Positions 49,545 through 58,607 of a DNA stretch of 64,000 nt are shown piece by piece. Origin of the DNA: Mesorhizobium tamadayense (GTDB lineage Bacteria; Pseudomonadota; Alphaproteobacteria; Rhizobiales; Rhizobiaceae); NCBI RefSeq assembly GCF_003863365.1, contig NZ_RQXT01000027.1, positions 1 through 64,000 on the forward strand, in the 5' to 3' direction. Within the stretch, counting starts at the first letter, position 1. Each line of letters begins with the position of its first letter. Position numbers and translations under genes: made by a program. The notes below the pieces were generated by a model. It saw only the letters and a program-made list of their open reading frames with translations. It searched no databases and was not told the origin of the DNA.

Positions 49545-50324
49545 TTGAGCACTGTCGCCCTTCCCATCGAGAGCTTCGGCGTGAGCCACAAGGGTTGTGT
49601 GCGCGACCACAACGAGGACAATTACCTGGTCGAGCCACGGACCGGCCTTTGGGTGGTGGCTGACGGAATGGGCGGCCATGAGGCCGGAGAAGTGGCTTCG
49701 GCCAGCATCGTCGACCATCTGGCGACAATCGGCATCGCCAGTTCGGCGCCGGACCTTCGCGCGCGCTTCGAGGACCGGCTGAGCCGCGCCAATGCCGAGA
49801 TCCGCAACATATCGCGGTCGCGCGGCATCACCATCGGCTCGACCTTCGCCGCCCTGCTCGCTATGGACGGGCGGTTCGCGGGCCTATGGGCCGGCGACAG
49901 CCGCATCTATCTGGTGCGCGGCGGCGCGATCTCGCAGATTTCCAAGGATCATACCGAAGTCCAGGAGCTTCTCGATCGCGGCATGATCAGCGCGGAGGAA
50001 GCGCTCACCTGGCCGCGCCGCAACGTGATCACGCATGCGGTCGGCGTCAACGATGAGCTCGAGATCGATTTCCAGCAGGGCGAGCTGATGCCGGGCGATG
50101 TTTTTGTTCTGAGCACCGACGGGCTCACCGCGCATGTCAGCGACACCGAGATCGAGGCGGCGGTCAGGTCCGAGCCGCCGCAGGCGGCGTGCGAAAAGCT
50201 GCTGGAGACGGTGCTGGCGCGCGGCGGAACGGACAATGTCACCATCGTGCTGGTGAGGGTCGGCGATGGACGCGACGGATCGCTCCATGCGGATCGGTCC
50301 AAGGCGGAAGGCCAAGGTAGATGA
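49545..50324 (+). CDS. pppA: PP2C-type Ser/Thr protein phosphatase PppA-like
   Basis: A roughly 259-residue PP2C phosphatase with the full set of metal-binding motifs: RDHNEDNY, VVADGMGGHEAG, GSTFAALL, WAGDSRIYLV, STDGLTAHV and GGTDNVTIVLV. In Pseudomonas PppA reverses PpkA phosphorylation and switches the T6SS off. The start is uncertain: TTG 49545 follows GGTGG, GTG 49482 would add 21 residues and GTG 49578 would remove 11. Its stop overlaps the kinase start (ATGA), so phosphatase and kinase are made together. Confidence 0.9.
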   Translation: MSTVALPIESFGVSHKGCVRDHNEDNYLVEPRTGLWVVADGMGGHEAGEVASASIVDHLATIGIASSAPDLRARFEDRLSRANAEIRNISRSRGITIGSTFAALLAMDGRFAGLWAGDSRIYLVRGGAISQISKDHTEVQELLDRGMISAEEALTWPRRNVITHAVGVNDELEIDFQQGELMPGDVFVLSTDGLTAHVSDTEIEAAVRSEPPQAACEKLLETVLARGGTDNVTIVLVRVGDGRDGSLHADRSKAEGQGR

Positions 50325-52897
50325 GCGACGACGACAAGACGCGGATTTCGCCGAACCTCGGCTATACCGGCGTCGGAACGCAGCTTAGCGGCATTTACGA
50401 ACTCGACGAGCGGATCGCGTCCGGCGGCATGGGCGAGGTGTATCGCGGCCACAATATCCAGACCGGCGACCATGTCGCGATCAAGATCGTGCTGCCCGAG
50501 TTCGCCCGCGACCAGACGATCCTGTCGCTGTTCCGCAAGGAGGCGTCGATCCTCAACCACCTGTCGCATGACGCGGTGGTGCGATACCACGTCTTCACCA
50601 TCGATCCGGGGATCGGCCGCCCCTACCTCGCCATGGAGTTCGTGGATGGCCAGTCGCTGTTCGACGTCATGCGGCGCGGCCCCATGTCGCCGCCTGATGT
50701 GCGCAGGCTTTGCCATCGCCTCGCCTCGGGCTTGAGCGCGGTCCACCAGGCCGGCGCGGTCCACCGCGACCTCTCGCCCGACAACATCATCCTGCCGGGA
50801 GGCCGGGTCGAGCGCGCCAAGATCATCGACTTCGGCATCGCGCGCTCGGCGAATGTCGGCGGCGAGACGCTGATCGGCGGAAAGTTCGCCGGCAAATACA
50901 ATTACGTCTCGCCCGAGCAACTCGGCCTCTATGGCGGCGACGTCAGCGAGCAGTCCGACATCTACAGTCTCGGACTGGTGCTGGCCGCCGCGCTGCGCGG
51001 AAAACCGCTCGACATGAGCGGCTCGCAATACGAGGTCATCGAAAAGCGCCGGACCGTGCCGGACCTTTCCGACATCGACCCCGATTTCCGCGAGATCATC
51101 GACGCGATGCTGCAGCCGGATCCTCAAGACCGGCCGGCAAGCATGGCCGAGATCGCCAGGGCAACACGCGACGACGATCTCGACGCGACCTTACCGCCGC
51201 CCGGATCGTTTGTTCCGCGCGAACGATCCGGCTTGCCACGCGCCGGCTGGACCGCGCTGCCCAGCTCCAGCCCCGAGCCTTCGACGGGCCCCGACGAACC
51301 ACTTTTCGTCCCGCATGTGCGGCCGGCGCATCTGTCGGAGCCGCGGCCTTCGCCGGCGGCTGCTCAGCCAAGGGCCGCCGCGCCCGCAGTGCAGAAAAAG
51401 GCTTCGCGAATTCCGGCAATCGCCGGCGGCGTCGCCGTGCTGGCCCTCGTCGCCTCCGCGGGCCTTTACTTCAGCGGTATCCTGACATCTCCGGAACCGG
51501 TCGCGGAAAAACCCGCGCCGCTTGAACCGAAGCCTGTGCCGAAACCTGTTCCGGAGGCGCCCAACCCCGTTGCGGAGGCGCCCAAGGTTCAACCTGACAA
51601 GCCGAAACCTGAGCCGGCGAAGCCCGCCTCGCCCACTTCGCCGCCGACCGAACCCGCCGAGAAACAGGCGGAAGCCGCGACAGGGCAAAAGCCCGAGCCG
51701 ACGCAGTCTGCCGAACCCGTGCCGAAATCCAAGCCCGAGGCGCCGCCAGCAACGGAGGTCCAAGAGCCAGCCCAGAAGACGACGCCCGCCCTCCAGCCGC
51801 AGAGCCCTGCCGGCGACAACCAGGTCTCGCAGCAGGCGGAGGCCGAACCCGCACAGCCGCCAATAGGGAAATCGCCGGCTCCCCTGCCGAAGGCGGCGGA
51901 AAATCAGAAGCCGGCTCAATCAGCCAACGAGGCGCCGGCGGCCAAGGCGTCAGGATCGAGCCAGACAGAGGCGGAAAATGCCCCGCAGGCAAAACCGCCT
52001 GCGACCAAGCCCAGCGCATCGGACCTCGTCGAAGCTCTGTCCAAGTTGCCCAAGCCGAAGACTCCCTCGCCCGCGGAAAGCCCGGCACCGGCGTCGCCTC
52101 CCAGCCAGCCGAAGGCACCCGAAGCGGCTGGCCAGCCGGCAACGCCGAGCGCGTCGCCACAACCGGCGCAGCAGCCACCGCCTGTAACCAAGCAACCTCA
52201 GAATACGGACGTCGCCATCAACCTGCCCAAGCCGGAGGTTCCGCCGCCGGCAAACAACAATGGCGAGCTGGCTCAGCGTGCCTCCTGGGTGCGCGACTTC
52301 AGCGGCGGCGACTGCTTCTATGCGACGCTGACATCGGCGACGGACAGCGCCGCAGCGATCGAAGGCTTCGGAACCGCGGTGCAGCCCTTCGAGCAGATGC
52401 TCAACGATTTCCAATCCAGGTTCCATCTCGAGCCAGACATCAGCGTGCGTCTCATCGACCAGCCGCAATGCGAGGTGACCAACTTCCTGCGCTTGCTCGA
52501 CCGGAGCGGGGCCGAGAGGCCGCAACTCGTTCTCGACCGGTCGTCCGTGCCGGACGGCTCGCCGATCAGCGGCACGCTGGCGACACGCGGCGGGCTGATT
52601 TCCAACGTGATGCTGATCGACCACAAGGGCGTCGCCTTCAACCTCGACGACCGCATGGTCGCGCAACCGGACAAGGCGACGTTCAGCATCCCGATCGGTC
52701 TCGCCGCCGCCGACAAGGCGGCCGGCAAGGCCGTGCCGCAGATCATGCTGGTGATCACCGGGCCCAAGGACATCCAGGCCGCGATGTTCTCGAGGCCGAC
52801 GCCGGCCTCGGAGCTGCTGCCCAAGATCCTCGAGGAGATCGAGGCTGACGGTTCCCAATTCGCCGCCACGGCCAAGTATTTCCGGCTTGGCGGATAA
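50321..52897 (+). CDS. ppkA: Transmembrane Ser/Thr protein kinase PpkA/ImpN-like
   Basis: An 858-residue kinase. The catalytic domain covers about residues 25-285: glycine loop ASGGMGEVY, Lys55 in VAIKIV, HRDLSPDN (His148-Arg-Asp) and DFG at 170-172. After a linker a single membrane helix lies near residues 365-385. A proline/lysine/alanine-rich periplasmic stalk of about 250 residues follows, then a C-terminal domain with two cysteines (GGDCFYATL and QPQCEVTNF). The N-terminus DDKTRISP contains a T-x-I motif like both TssL proteins. It would phosphorylate T6SS components in response to an envelope signal sensed by the periplasmic part. Confidence 0.93.
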   Translation: MSDDDKTRISPNLGYTGVGTQLSGIYELDERIASGGMGEVYRGHNIQTGDHVAIKIVLPEFARDQTILSLFRKEASILNHLSHDAVVRYHVFTIDPGIGRPYLAMEFVDGQSLFDVMRRGPMSPPDVRRLCHRLASGLSAVHQAGAVHRDLSPDNIILPGGRVERAKIIDFGIARSANVGGETLIGGKFAGKYNYVSPEQLGLYGGDVSEQSDIYSLGLVLAAALRGKPLDMSGSQYEVIEKRRTVPDLSDIDPDFREIIDAMLQPDPQDRPASMAEIARATRDDDLDATLPPPGSFVPRERSGLPRAGWTALPSSSPEPSTGPDEPLFVPHVRPAHLSEPRPSPAAAQPRAAAPAVQKKASRIPAIAGGVAVLALVASAGLYFSGILTSPEPVAEKPAPLEPKPVPKPVPEAPNPVAEAPKVQPDKPKPEPAKPASPTSPPTEPAEKQAEAATGQKPEPTQSAEPVPKSKPEAPPATEVQEPAQKTTPALQPQSPAGDNQVSQQAEAEPAQPPIGKSPAPLPKAAENQKPAQSANEAPAAKASGSSQTEAENAPQAKPPATKPSASDLVEALSKLPKPKTPSPAESPAPASPPSQPKAPEAAGQPATPSASPQPAQQPPPVTKQPQNTDVAINLPKPEVPPPANNNGELAQRASWVRDFSGGDCFYATLTSATDSAAAIEGFGTAVQPFEQMLNDFQSRFHLEPDISVRLIDQPQCEVTNFLRLLDRSGAERPQLVLDRSSVPDGSPISGTLATRGGLISNVMLIDHKGVAFNLDDRMVAQPDKATFSIPIGLAAADKAAGKAVPQIMLVITGPKDIQAAMFSRPTPASELLPKILEEIEADGSQFAATAKYFRLGG

Positions 52898-52909
52898 GCA
52901 TGGACGCCG

Positions 52910-53410
52910 ATGGAACTCCGCTACCCGCGTTCTTCCTCTCCGTCACCGCCATGCAAGAAGCGTGGCCGGGTTCGAATTTGGCCTGACCCCACCGGCCGGA
53001 CGAAGCTTGCCGCGCTTGTTGGCGGGGCGCTGCTCTCGATCCTCACCGCCGGCAGGGCCCATGCCGAATTCACCGTCTGCAACCAGACGCTCGACGTCGT
53101 CAACCTCGCCGTCGGACAGAAGGTCGACGATGCCGACCAGACCGACGGCTGGTGGACTATCGGCGCCAACCAATGCGTCAACGTCATCCGCGAGGAGCTG
53201 ACCAACCGCTACATCTACATCTACGCCACGGACGTCTTCGGCCACGCGATCCTGAACGGATCGACCGAGATGTGCATCGGCCGCCGCCGCTTCTCAATCC
53301 GCGGCATCGACGAGTGCTGGCAGCGCGGCCATATCGCCGCGCGCTTCGTCGAGGTCGACACGCAGGAGCAGGCACGCTGGACCTATTTCCTGACCGGAAG
53401 CAGCCCGTGA
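52910..53410 (+). CDS. DUF1036 family exported protein
   Basis: A 166-residue protein of the DUF1036 type: after a signal peptide (TKLAALVGGALLSILTAGRA, cleavage after AHA) comes EFTVCNQTLDVVNLAVGQKV, GWWTIGANQCVNVI and RYIYIYATDVFG, the usual conserved blocks with four cysteines. The first 30 residues before the hydrophobic core are basic and unusually long; a later start is possible but none has a good ATG. It starts 13 bases after the kinase stop and overlaps the next gene (GTGA), so it belongs to the kinase operon. The function of the family is unknown. Confidence 0.8.
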   Translation: MELRYPRSSSPSPPCKKRGRVRIWPDPTGRTKLAALVGGALLSILTAGRAHAEFTVCNQTLDVVNLAVGQKVDDADQTDGWWTIGANQCVNVIREELTNRYIYIYATDVFGHAILNGSTEMCIGRRRFSIRGIDECWQRGHIAARFVEVDTQEQARWTYFLTGSSP

Positions 53411-55836
53411 CGCACAGCATCGACACGAGCTTCAAATTGAAGAAGCAGGCGCGCCTGGCCGAGCGCCGGCGCAAGCGGTGGCGCTGGGTCCTTTCCGGCG
53501 TTGCCGCGCTCGCCGTCGTTTCAATCGCGACGGGTTTCTACCTGACCAGGGACTACTGGTCGTTCGGCGACGAGGACGAGGAGCTGCATCCTGTCGAGGG
53601 CATGGAAGACGTGCCGCCCGACGCCTCGGTTTATGTGCCGGCGATCATCGATCTTGCGGGGGATCCGATGTGGATCACGCTGGCACCCGATGCCGACAAC
53701 GCAACGAAGGGCCGCGCCGTCGCGCGTCCGGCCGAGCTCGACGGTTCCGGCGCCTCGCCGCAGATCGAGATCCTCTCCGACGTGATGCTGAGCGCCAGCG
53801 AGAAATTCATGACCACGATTCCGTCGACGCAGGAGGATTTCGCCTTCTTCCAGGCGCAGCGGCAGGCTGCCCCGAAGCCTTCGGCGACAGCTCCTGATGA
53901 TCAGGAGTTGGCGCCGCCCGCTCCGACTGCGGCCGACGATCAGCAAGGCGATCTGGAGAACGATCTCCAGCCGGCGCCGGACGAGAGCGACGCCCCTGCC
54001 GGTTCGGCGCCCAAGGCGGACGTCGACGACCCGGAAGCGGGCTGGGGCGAGACCATCGACCAGGGCGAGGCGGCGCTTCCCGCCTTCACGAAGACCCAGA
54101 TCGAGAACAACATCACTGTTGCCACCGTCACCAGCGAATACCAGCGCTTCGAGGCGACCGAGGATACGTTCGTGAAGATCCTCAACGACCGCACCCTGGA
54201 CAGCGTCGCGCTCGACGCGCATTTTTCCGCGGACGATGCGAAGCTCGCCGGCGAGGCGCTGAAGGCGCTGTTCAGCCGCGACGGCCTGGGGGCGGGCTTT
54301 GTCGTGGCCATGCGCGGTTTCAGACCGAACCGTGAGACGACGACCATGTCGCTCATGCAGGTCTCGGTCTATGCCAGGAATGTCTATGTCGGCACGCTGG
54401 CGCGCAATGCGGCTGGCGCCTTCGTCTCGGGCGTCGATCCTTGGGTGCGCGAGGACCTGTTCAACTATTCCGGCGCATCCGACGTGGGCGGACCCAAGCG
54501 GCAGTATCGCCTGCTCGACGCGATCTATTCTACGGCCGCGCGCAACAAGGTTCCGACCAGCGTGATCGGCGAGGCGATCATGTACCTGTCGCGGGGACAG
54601 GATCTCGACGCCTTCGCCAGCGAGGACCAGCGGCTGGTGCTGATCTATTCGCAGACGCCGCGCGGCCAGGGCGAGATCTCCGGACGGGTCCTCTATGTCG
54701 GCGTCCAGGGCGCGGAGAAGAACCTCGCCTGTTTCGTCTTCCAGCAGAGCGACGGGCAGTATGCCTGCGTCACGGGCAATGACGAGGTTCGTTCGCTGAC
54801 CGTGACCAACGGCATGGTCACGCCGGTGAGCGGGGTGATGACCTCCACCTTCGGCCCGCGCAAGCACCCCATCCTCGGCACGGTTCGCATCCATAAAGGC
54901 GTCGACTGGGCTGCTCCGGTCGGCACGCCGATCGTGGCCGCCTTCGACGGCGAGATCACCTTCCAGGGCGATGGCGGCGGCTATGGCAATCTGGTGAAGA
55001 TCGCGCATGCCTACGGGCGCGAGACGCGCTACGCGCATATGCAAAAATTCGCCATCGCGAGCGGCGTCGGCACAAAGGTGAAAGCCGGCGACGTCATCGG
55101 CTATATCGGCACCACGGGGCTTTCAACCGGCCCGCATCTGCATTTCGAACTCTACCAGAGCGGCGAGGCGATCGATCCGCTGGGGACGGTCACCACGGTT
55201 GCCGCCTATGCTTCCGGTGGTTCCGGCGGTTCCGGCGATGCTGCCGTCGAGACGCTGACCGACCGCATCGTCCATGTCGAAAGCGGCGGCAGCGCGCGAG
55301 CCAAGAACCCGCTCTCCTCGGCGACCGGCGCCGGCCAGTTCATCTCCAAGACCTGGGTCCGGATGATGAACACCTACCGGCCCGATCTCGCCCGCTCGCT
55401 GTCGACGGCCGATCTGCTCGCGCTTCGCTACGATGCCACGCTTTCGCGCGAGATGGTGCGCAACCTGGCGCGCGAAGGCGAAGCCTATCTTCGCGCGCGC
55501 GGCCACCAGATCACCGCCGGGCGGCTCTATCTCTGCCATTTCCTGGGCATGGAAGGCGCGGCCCAGGTGCTGGGGGCGTCAGGCTCGACGCAACTGAACG
55601 CCGTTCTGGGATCAGCCGTCATCCAGGCCAACCCGTTCCTCACCGGCAAGACCGCCGGCTACGTCATCGACTGGGCCGAGCGGAAGATGGGACATAAGGC
55701 CCCTCGGATTGCAACCGACGCCAGCCAGCAGCCGACCACGACCGAAGTCCGGCAGACGTCGCCGGAGTTCGAAAAATACAAGCAGGCAATAACGGCGCTC
55801 GTCAATTCGATTGAAAACACACTGGAGCCTGGTTAA
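53407..55836 (+). CDS. Membrane-anchored M23 endopeptidase fused to a lytic-transglycosylase-like domain
   Basis: An 809-residue bitopic protein: basic N-terminus, one membrane helix (about residues 28-48, VLSGVAALAVVSIATGFYL) and a long acidic periplasmic part. An M23/LytM domain carries HKGVDWAAPVGTP (near residue 496) and HLHFEL (near 577). C-terminal to it is a transglycosylase-like segment with HVESGGSARAKNP (Glu near 623) and GAGQFISKTW. Both activities would cut peptidoglycan. The GTG start overlaps the DUF1036 stop. Its place behind tssM-pppA-ppkA suggests that it opens the cell wall for the second membrane complex; this is inference. Confidence 0.85.
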   Translation: MTHSIDTSFKLKKQARLAERRRKRWRWVLSGVAALAVVSIATGFYLTRDYWSFGDEDEELHPVEGMEDVPPDASVYVPAIIDLAGDPMWITLAPDADNATKGRAVARPAELDGSGASPQIEILSDVMLSASEKFMTTIPSTQEDFAFFQAQRQAAPKPSATAPDDQELAPPAPTAADDQQGDLENDLQPAPDESDAPAGSAPKADVDDPEAGWGETIDQGEAALPAFTKTQIENNITVATVTSEYQRFEATEDTFVKILNDRTLDSVALDAHFSADDAKLAGEALKALFSRDGLGAGFVVAMRGFRPNRETTTMSLMQVSVYARNVYVGTLARNAAGAFVSGVDPWVREDLFNYSGASDVGGPKRQYRLLDAIYSTAARNKVPTSVIGEAIMYLSRGQDLDAFASEDQRLVLIYSQTPRGQGEISGRVLYVGVQGAEKNLACFVFQQSDGQYACVTGNDEVRSLTVTNGMVTPVSGVMTSTFGPRKHPILGTVRIHKGVDWAAPVGTPIVAAFDGEITFQGDGGGYGNLVKIAHAYGRETRYAHMQKFAIASGVGTKVKAGDVIGYIGTTGLSTGPHLHFELYQSGEAIDPLGTVTTVAAYASGGSGGSGDAAVETLTDRIVHVESGGSARAKNPLSSATGAGQFISKTWVRMMNTYRPDLARSLSTADLLALRYDATLSREMVRNLAREGEAYLRARGHQITAGRLYLCHFLGMEGAAQVLGASGSTQLNAVLGSAVIQANPFLTGKTAGYVIDWAERKMGHKAPRIATDASQQPTTTEVRQTSPEFEKYKQAITALVNSIENTLEPG

Positions 55837-56065
55837 CCGCAGGTTTCGGCCCACCCACATATCGCGTCCGGCAGCCAGGCCGTTTGGTTTCCACGCTCGC
55901 GAATGGTATATTAGCGCACGGTTACAAAGTTTTTTGTGAACCAAAACTGTGGTCGAGATCACATACGTTCAGAAGCCATTTTTGGCAGAAGCGACTTTGT
56001 CGCCAGCGGAATTTAGCATGCGCAGACACCGATAGCGCGCCCCTAAGGGGCGGAGGGGCTGATCC

Positions 56066-57685
56066 ATGAAAACGTTCGCCGTCCTTGTGAGTGGACTTAT
56101 CCTATTTGTCCTTGCCGCGTTCGGCGCCGAGGCCGCCGCGCCGGACGCCGCCAAGCGCGTCGCGCTGGTCATCGGCAACAGCAAATATGTCAACGCCGTG
56201 CCGTTGCCCAACCCGGCCAACGACGCGCACCTCATCGCATCGACGCTGCGCAATGCCGGCTTCGAGGTGATCGAAGGCGTCGACCAGGACAATGCCGGCA
56301 TGCACAGCCTGATCAGCCGGTTCACCGAGGAATCCTACAATGCCGATCTCGCCGTCATCTTCTATGCCGGCCACGGCATGCAGGTCGACGGCAGGAACTA
56401 TCTGATCCCGGTCGATGCCGAGCTGACGTCACCGGCCTATCTCAAGACCCGCACCGTCCAGATCGACGAATTCATGGCGGCGCTGCCGCCCGATCCGGCG
56501 GTCGGCGTGATCATCCTCGATGCCTGCCGCGACAATCCGCTGGCAAGGACGCTGGCCGCCTCGCTGCCGAAGAGCCGCTCGCTTGGAGCAGGCCTGGCTC
56601 CGGTCGAAGCGAAAGCGGACGGCGTCGGCACCGGCGGCGTGCTCATAGCCTATGCAACGGACCCCGGCGCCATCGCCTTCGACGGCAACGGCGTCGACAG
56701 CCCATACTCGCTGGCTCTCGCCAAGCACCTGACCGAACCCGGCGTCGAGATCCAGAGCGCCTTGACGCGGGTGCGCGGCCAGGTGACGGAGGCCACGCAA
56801 GGCCGGCAGCGGCCCTGGCACAATGCATCGCTGGGACGCGAGGTTTTTCTGGGCAAGTCCGCAGCGCAACCAGCCGCGCCTGTCACGGCGCCCGGCGCCG
56901 ACGCAGCCAAGACCACGGCAGCTCCTGCTCCGGTGGCCAGCGAGCCGCCGTCCTGGGAGGTCGAGCAGCGCCTGTGGGACGAGGCCTCGAAGAAGAACAC
57001 CATCCCGTTCTACGAAGCCTATCTCGAACAGTTCCCGAACGGCCGCTTCGCCACCGTGGCCAAGCTCAACATCGATCAGTTGAAGGACCCGAAGGCCGGC
57101 AAGCAGGTCGCGGCCCTCGACACGGACGCAGCAAACGCCAATTTAGGCTCGGCCGTCCGCACCTCGGTCGGCATCACCGACGAGATGAAGCAGACGCCGG
57201 GCACCGAGCTGACGGAAGGCGCGATCGGGCTCGATCGCAAGGGCCGCATCGACCTGCAGCTGCGCATCGAGGCGCTGGGCAACGAGCTTGGCCAGGTCGA
57301 CGGCAATATCGGTCCCAAGACCCGCCAGGCGATCGGCGTCTGGCAAGGCAAGAACGGCCTGCCGCAGACCACCTATCTGACGCGCGAGCAGCTGGCGTTC
57401 CTGGTGATCCAGACCGACCCGATGATGGATGCAGTGCGCGCCAGGCAAGCCGCCGATCAGGCCCGCACCGCACCGACCAAAAAACAGGTGGTTCAGAAGA
57501 CCCGCACGCTGAAGCCGGTAGCGGAAAAGCCGCGCAGGAAGCAGCAGGTCGTCCAGCGGAGGCGCAACAGCGAGACCGTGGTTCGCGAGGAAGGCCCGCC
57601 GCCGAACGACAACAACGACTTCCTGACCAAGGCGCTGATCTTCGGCACCGGTGTCGCGGTGGGCGGCGTGCTCAACAAGCCGTAG
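56066..57685 (+). CDS. Exported caspase-family (C14) protein with peptidoglycan-binding-like domain
   Basis: A 539-residue secreted protein: signal peptide (1-25), then a caspase-like p20 domain with the dyad His103 (FYAGHGMQVDG) and Cys154 (ILDACRDNPLA). A linker follows, and then a domain resembling peptidoglycan-binding domain 1 (GNIGPKTRQAIGVWQGKNGL) with a basic tail ending in a hydrophobic GTGVAVGGVLNKP. Such proteins are common in rhizobia and their substrates are unknown. The ATG follows GGCGGAGGGGC. It is separated from the M23 gene by 229 bases, enough for its own promoter. Confidence 0.88.
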   Translation: MKTFAVLVSGLILFVLAAFGAEAAAPDAAKRVALVIGNSKYVNAVPLPNPANDAHLIASTLRNAGFEVIEGVDQDNAGMHSLISRFTEESYNADLAVIFYAGHGMQVDGRNYLIPVDAELTSPAYLKTRTVQIDEFMAALPPDPAVGVIILDACRDNPLARTLAASLPKSRSLGAGLAPVEAKADGVGTGGVLIAYATDPGAIAFDGNGVDSPYSLALAKHLTEPGVEIQSALTRVRGQVTEATQGRQRPWHNASLGREVFLGKSAAQPAAPVTAPGADAAKTTAAPAPVASEPPSWEVEQRLWDEASKKNTIPFYEAYLEQFPNGRFATVAKLNIDQLKDPKAGKQVAALDTDAANANLGSAVRTSVGITDEMKQTPGTELTEGAIGLDRKGRIDLQLRIEALGNELGQVDGNIGPKTRQAIGVWQGKNGLPQTTYLTREQLAFLVIQTDPMMDAVRARQAADQARTAPTKKQVVQKTRTLKPVAEKPRRKQQVVQRRRNSETVVREEGPPPNDNNDFLTKALIFGTGVAVGGVLNKP

Positions 57686-57695
57686 TTTTTTCACG

Positions 57696-57737
57696 CAATT
57701 CCGGACGGAAAACCGCCACGCACTTTTCCTGGAATTG
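57696..57737. repeat. Dispersed palindromic repeat, type A, copy 2
   Basis: The left arm CAATTCCGGACGGAAAA pairs with the right arm TTTTCCTGGAATTG around ACCGCCACGCAC. It differs from the copy at 498-539 at only a few positions and, like that copy, stands just after a stop codon (11 bases after the caspase gene). Confidence 0.85.
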
Positions 57738-57750
57738 TTCTAACAGAAAC

Positions 57751-57782
57751 GGGAGTCCGGCGCCTGTCGAGGCTGGACTCCC
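57751..57782. terminator. Candidate bidirectional terminator hairpin
   Basis: GGGAGTCC (57751-57758) and GGACTCCC (57775-57782) are exact complements, and the stem can be extended inward by a G-T and two G-C pairs. It lies between the converging caspase and OmpA genes. No T-run is present on either side. Confidence 0.5.
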
Positions 57783-57822
57783 CTCGACCGCTCGGCGCAG
57801 GTCGGCGACTTGTGCTGGCGGC

Positions 57823-58356
57823 TTATTCCGTCCTGATCCGCATCTCAACCCGGCGGTTGACCGGATCGTAGGGATTGGCGACGCGCGGGTGCGATTTGCC
57901 CAGGCCGATCGCTTCGAGCCGGGCGGCCGGGACGCCGTTCGCGGTCAGGAAGGCGGCCACCGATTGCGCCCTGCGTTGCGACAGGTTCTGATTGTAGCGA
58001 TCCGGCCCGGAAGCATCGGTGTGGCCTTCGACGACGAAGCTGAACGTGCTCAGCCGGTTGTCCCTCAGCGCCTTGGCGAACTCGTCGAGCTCGGCGCGCG
58101 CGGTCTGGTCGAGCTGGGCGGAATCCAGCCCGAAATTGATCATCATATCGAGCCCGGTCCTGGTGGGGGCCGCGTTCTTGTCGTTCTTGCTCTTGCACTC
58201 TTCCTCGGTGCCGACACAGATGCCGCGCGACGCGCCGAGATTGCCCTGGCCGGCGAAGAACTTCACGATGTCTTCCGATTTCTGAAGCGGATCGGCGGAA
58301 ACGTGCGTGGAAAAAAGCACGGCCGCCAATGCAAAGGCTGAGCTGGCCCACCGCAT
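57823..58356 (-). CDS. OmpA-family periplasmic protein
   Basis: A 177-residue exported protein: signal peptide (RWASSAFALAAVLFSTHVSA) and a single OmpA-like peptidoglycan-binding domain (FVVEGHTDASG, RAQSVAAFL, NRRVEMRI). A short insert before the domain has two cysteines (ICVGTEEECKSKND), likely a disulfide. It has no beta-barrel and no lipobox, so it is soluble or bound to peptidoglycan in the periplasm. It converges on the caspase gene. Confidence 0.85.
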   Translation of the reverse strand: MRWASSAFALAAVLFSTHVSADPLQKSEDIVKFFAGQGNLGASRGICVGTEEECKSKNDKNAAPTRTGLDMMINFGLDSAQLDQTARAELDEFAKALRDNRLSTFSFVVEGHTDASGPDRYNQNLSQRRAQSVAAFLTANGVPAARLEAIGLGKSHPRVANPYDPVNRRVEMRIRTE

Positions 58357-58418
58357 GACCGTTACTCCTTGTTTGAGCGGATCAAGGCGGGTCGCGCCAC
58401 GCCTTAGGTCTTCTTTTC

Positions 58419-58467
58419 ATGCATGCCGTTCCCCCAAAACCGCTGCGCACTTTTGGGCGACATGCAT
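58419..58467. repeat. Dispersed palindromic repeat, type B, copy 2
   Basis: The arm ATGCATGCCGTTCCCCCAAAA pairs imperfectly with TTTTGGGCGACATGCAT around CCGCTGCGCAC. It is homologous along its length to 4763-4810. It lies in the 251-base divergent spacer between the OmpA gene and the next plus-strand gene. Confidence 0.85.
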
Positions 58468-58607
58468 AAATTTGATGTTACCAAATTTCGCGGCGATTGT
58501 CTGTGAACAAACACACGCTGCGGACAGCCGTCGTTTGCTAAGCTAAGGCTTGACCAATGCCTCCGCCGGGGCTTCAGTACCCCTATTCCTAGTGAGGGCG
58601 GGCAGCC

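Noticed and set aside
42949..52897. Idea that the second tagH-tssL-tssM set marks a second complete T6SS
   Set aside because: No second tssBC, hcp, tssEFGK, tssJ or clpV is in the window, so only a second membrane and regulatory module can be claimed.
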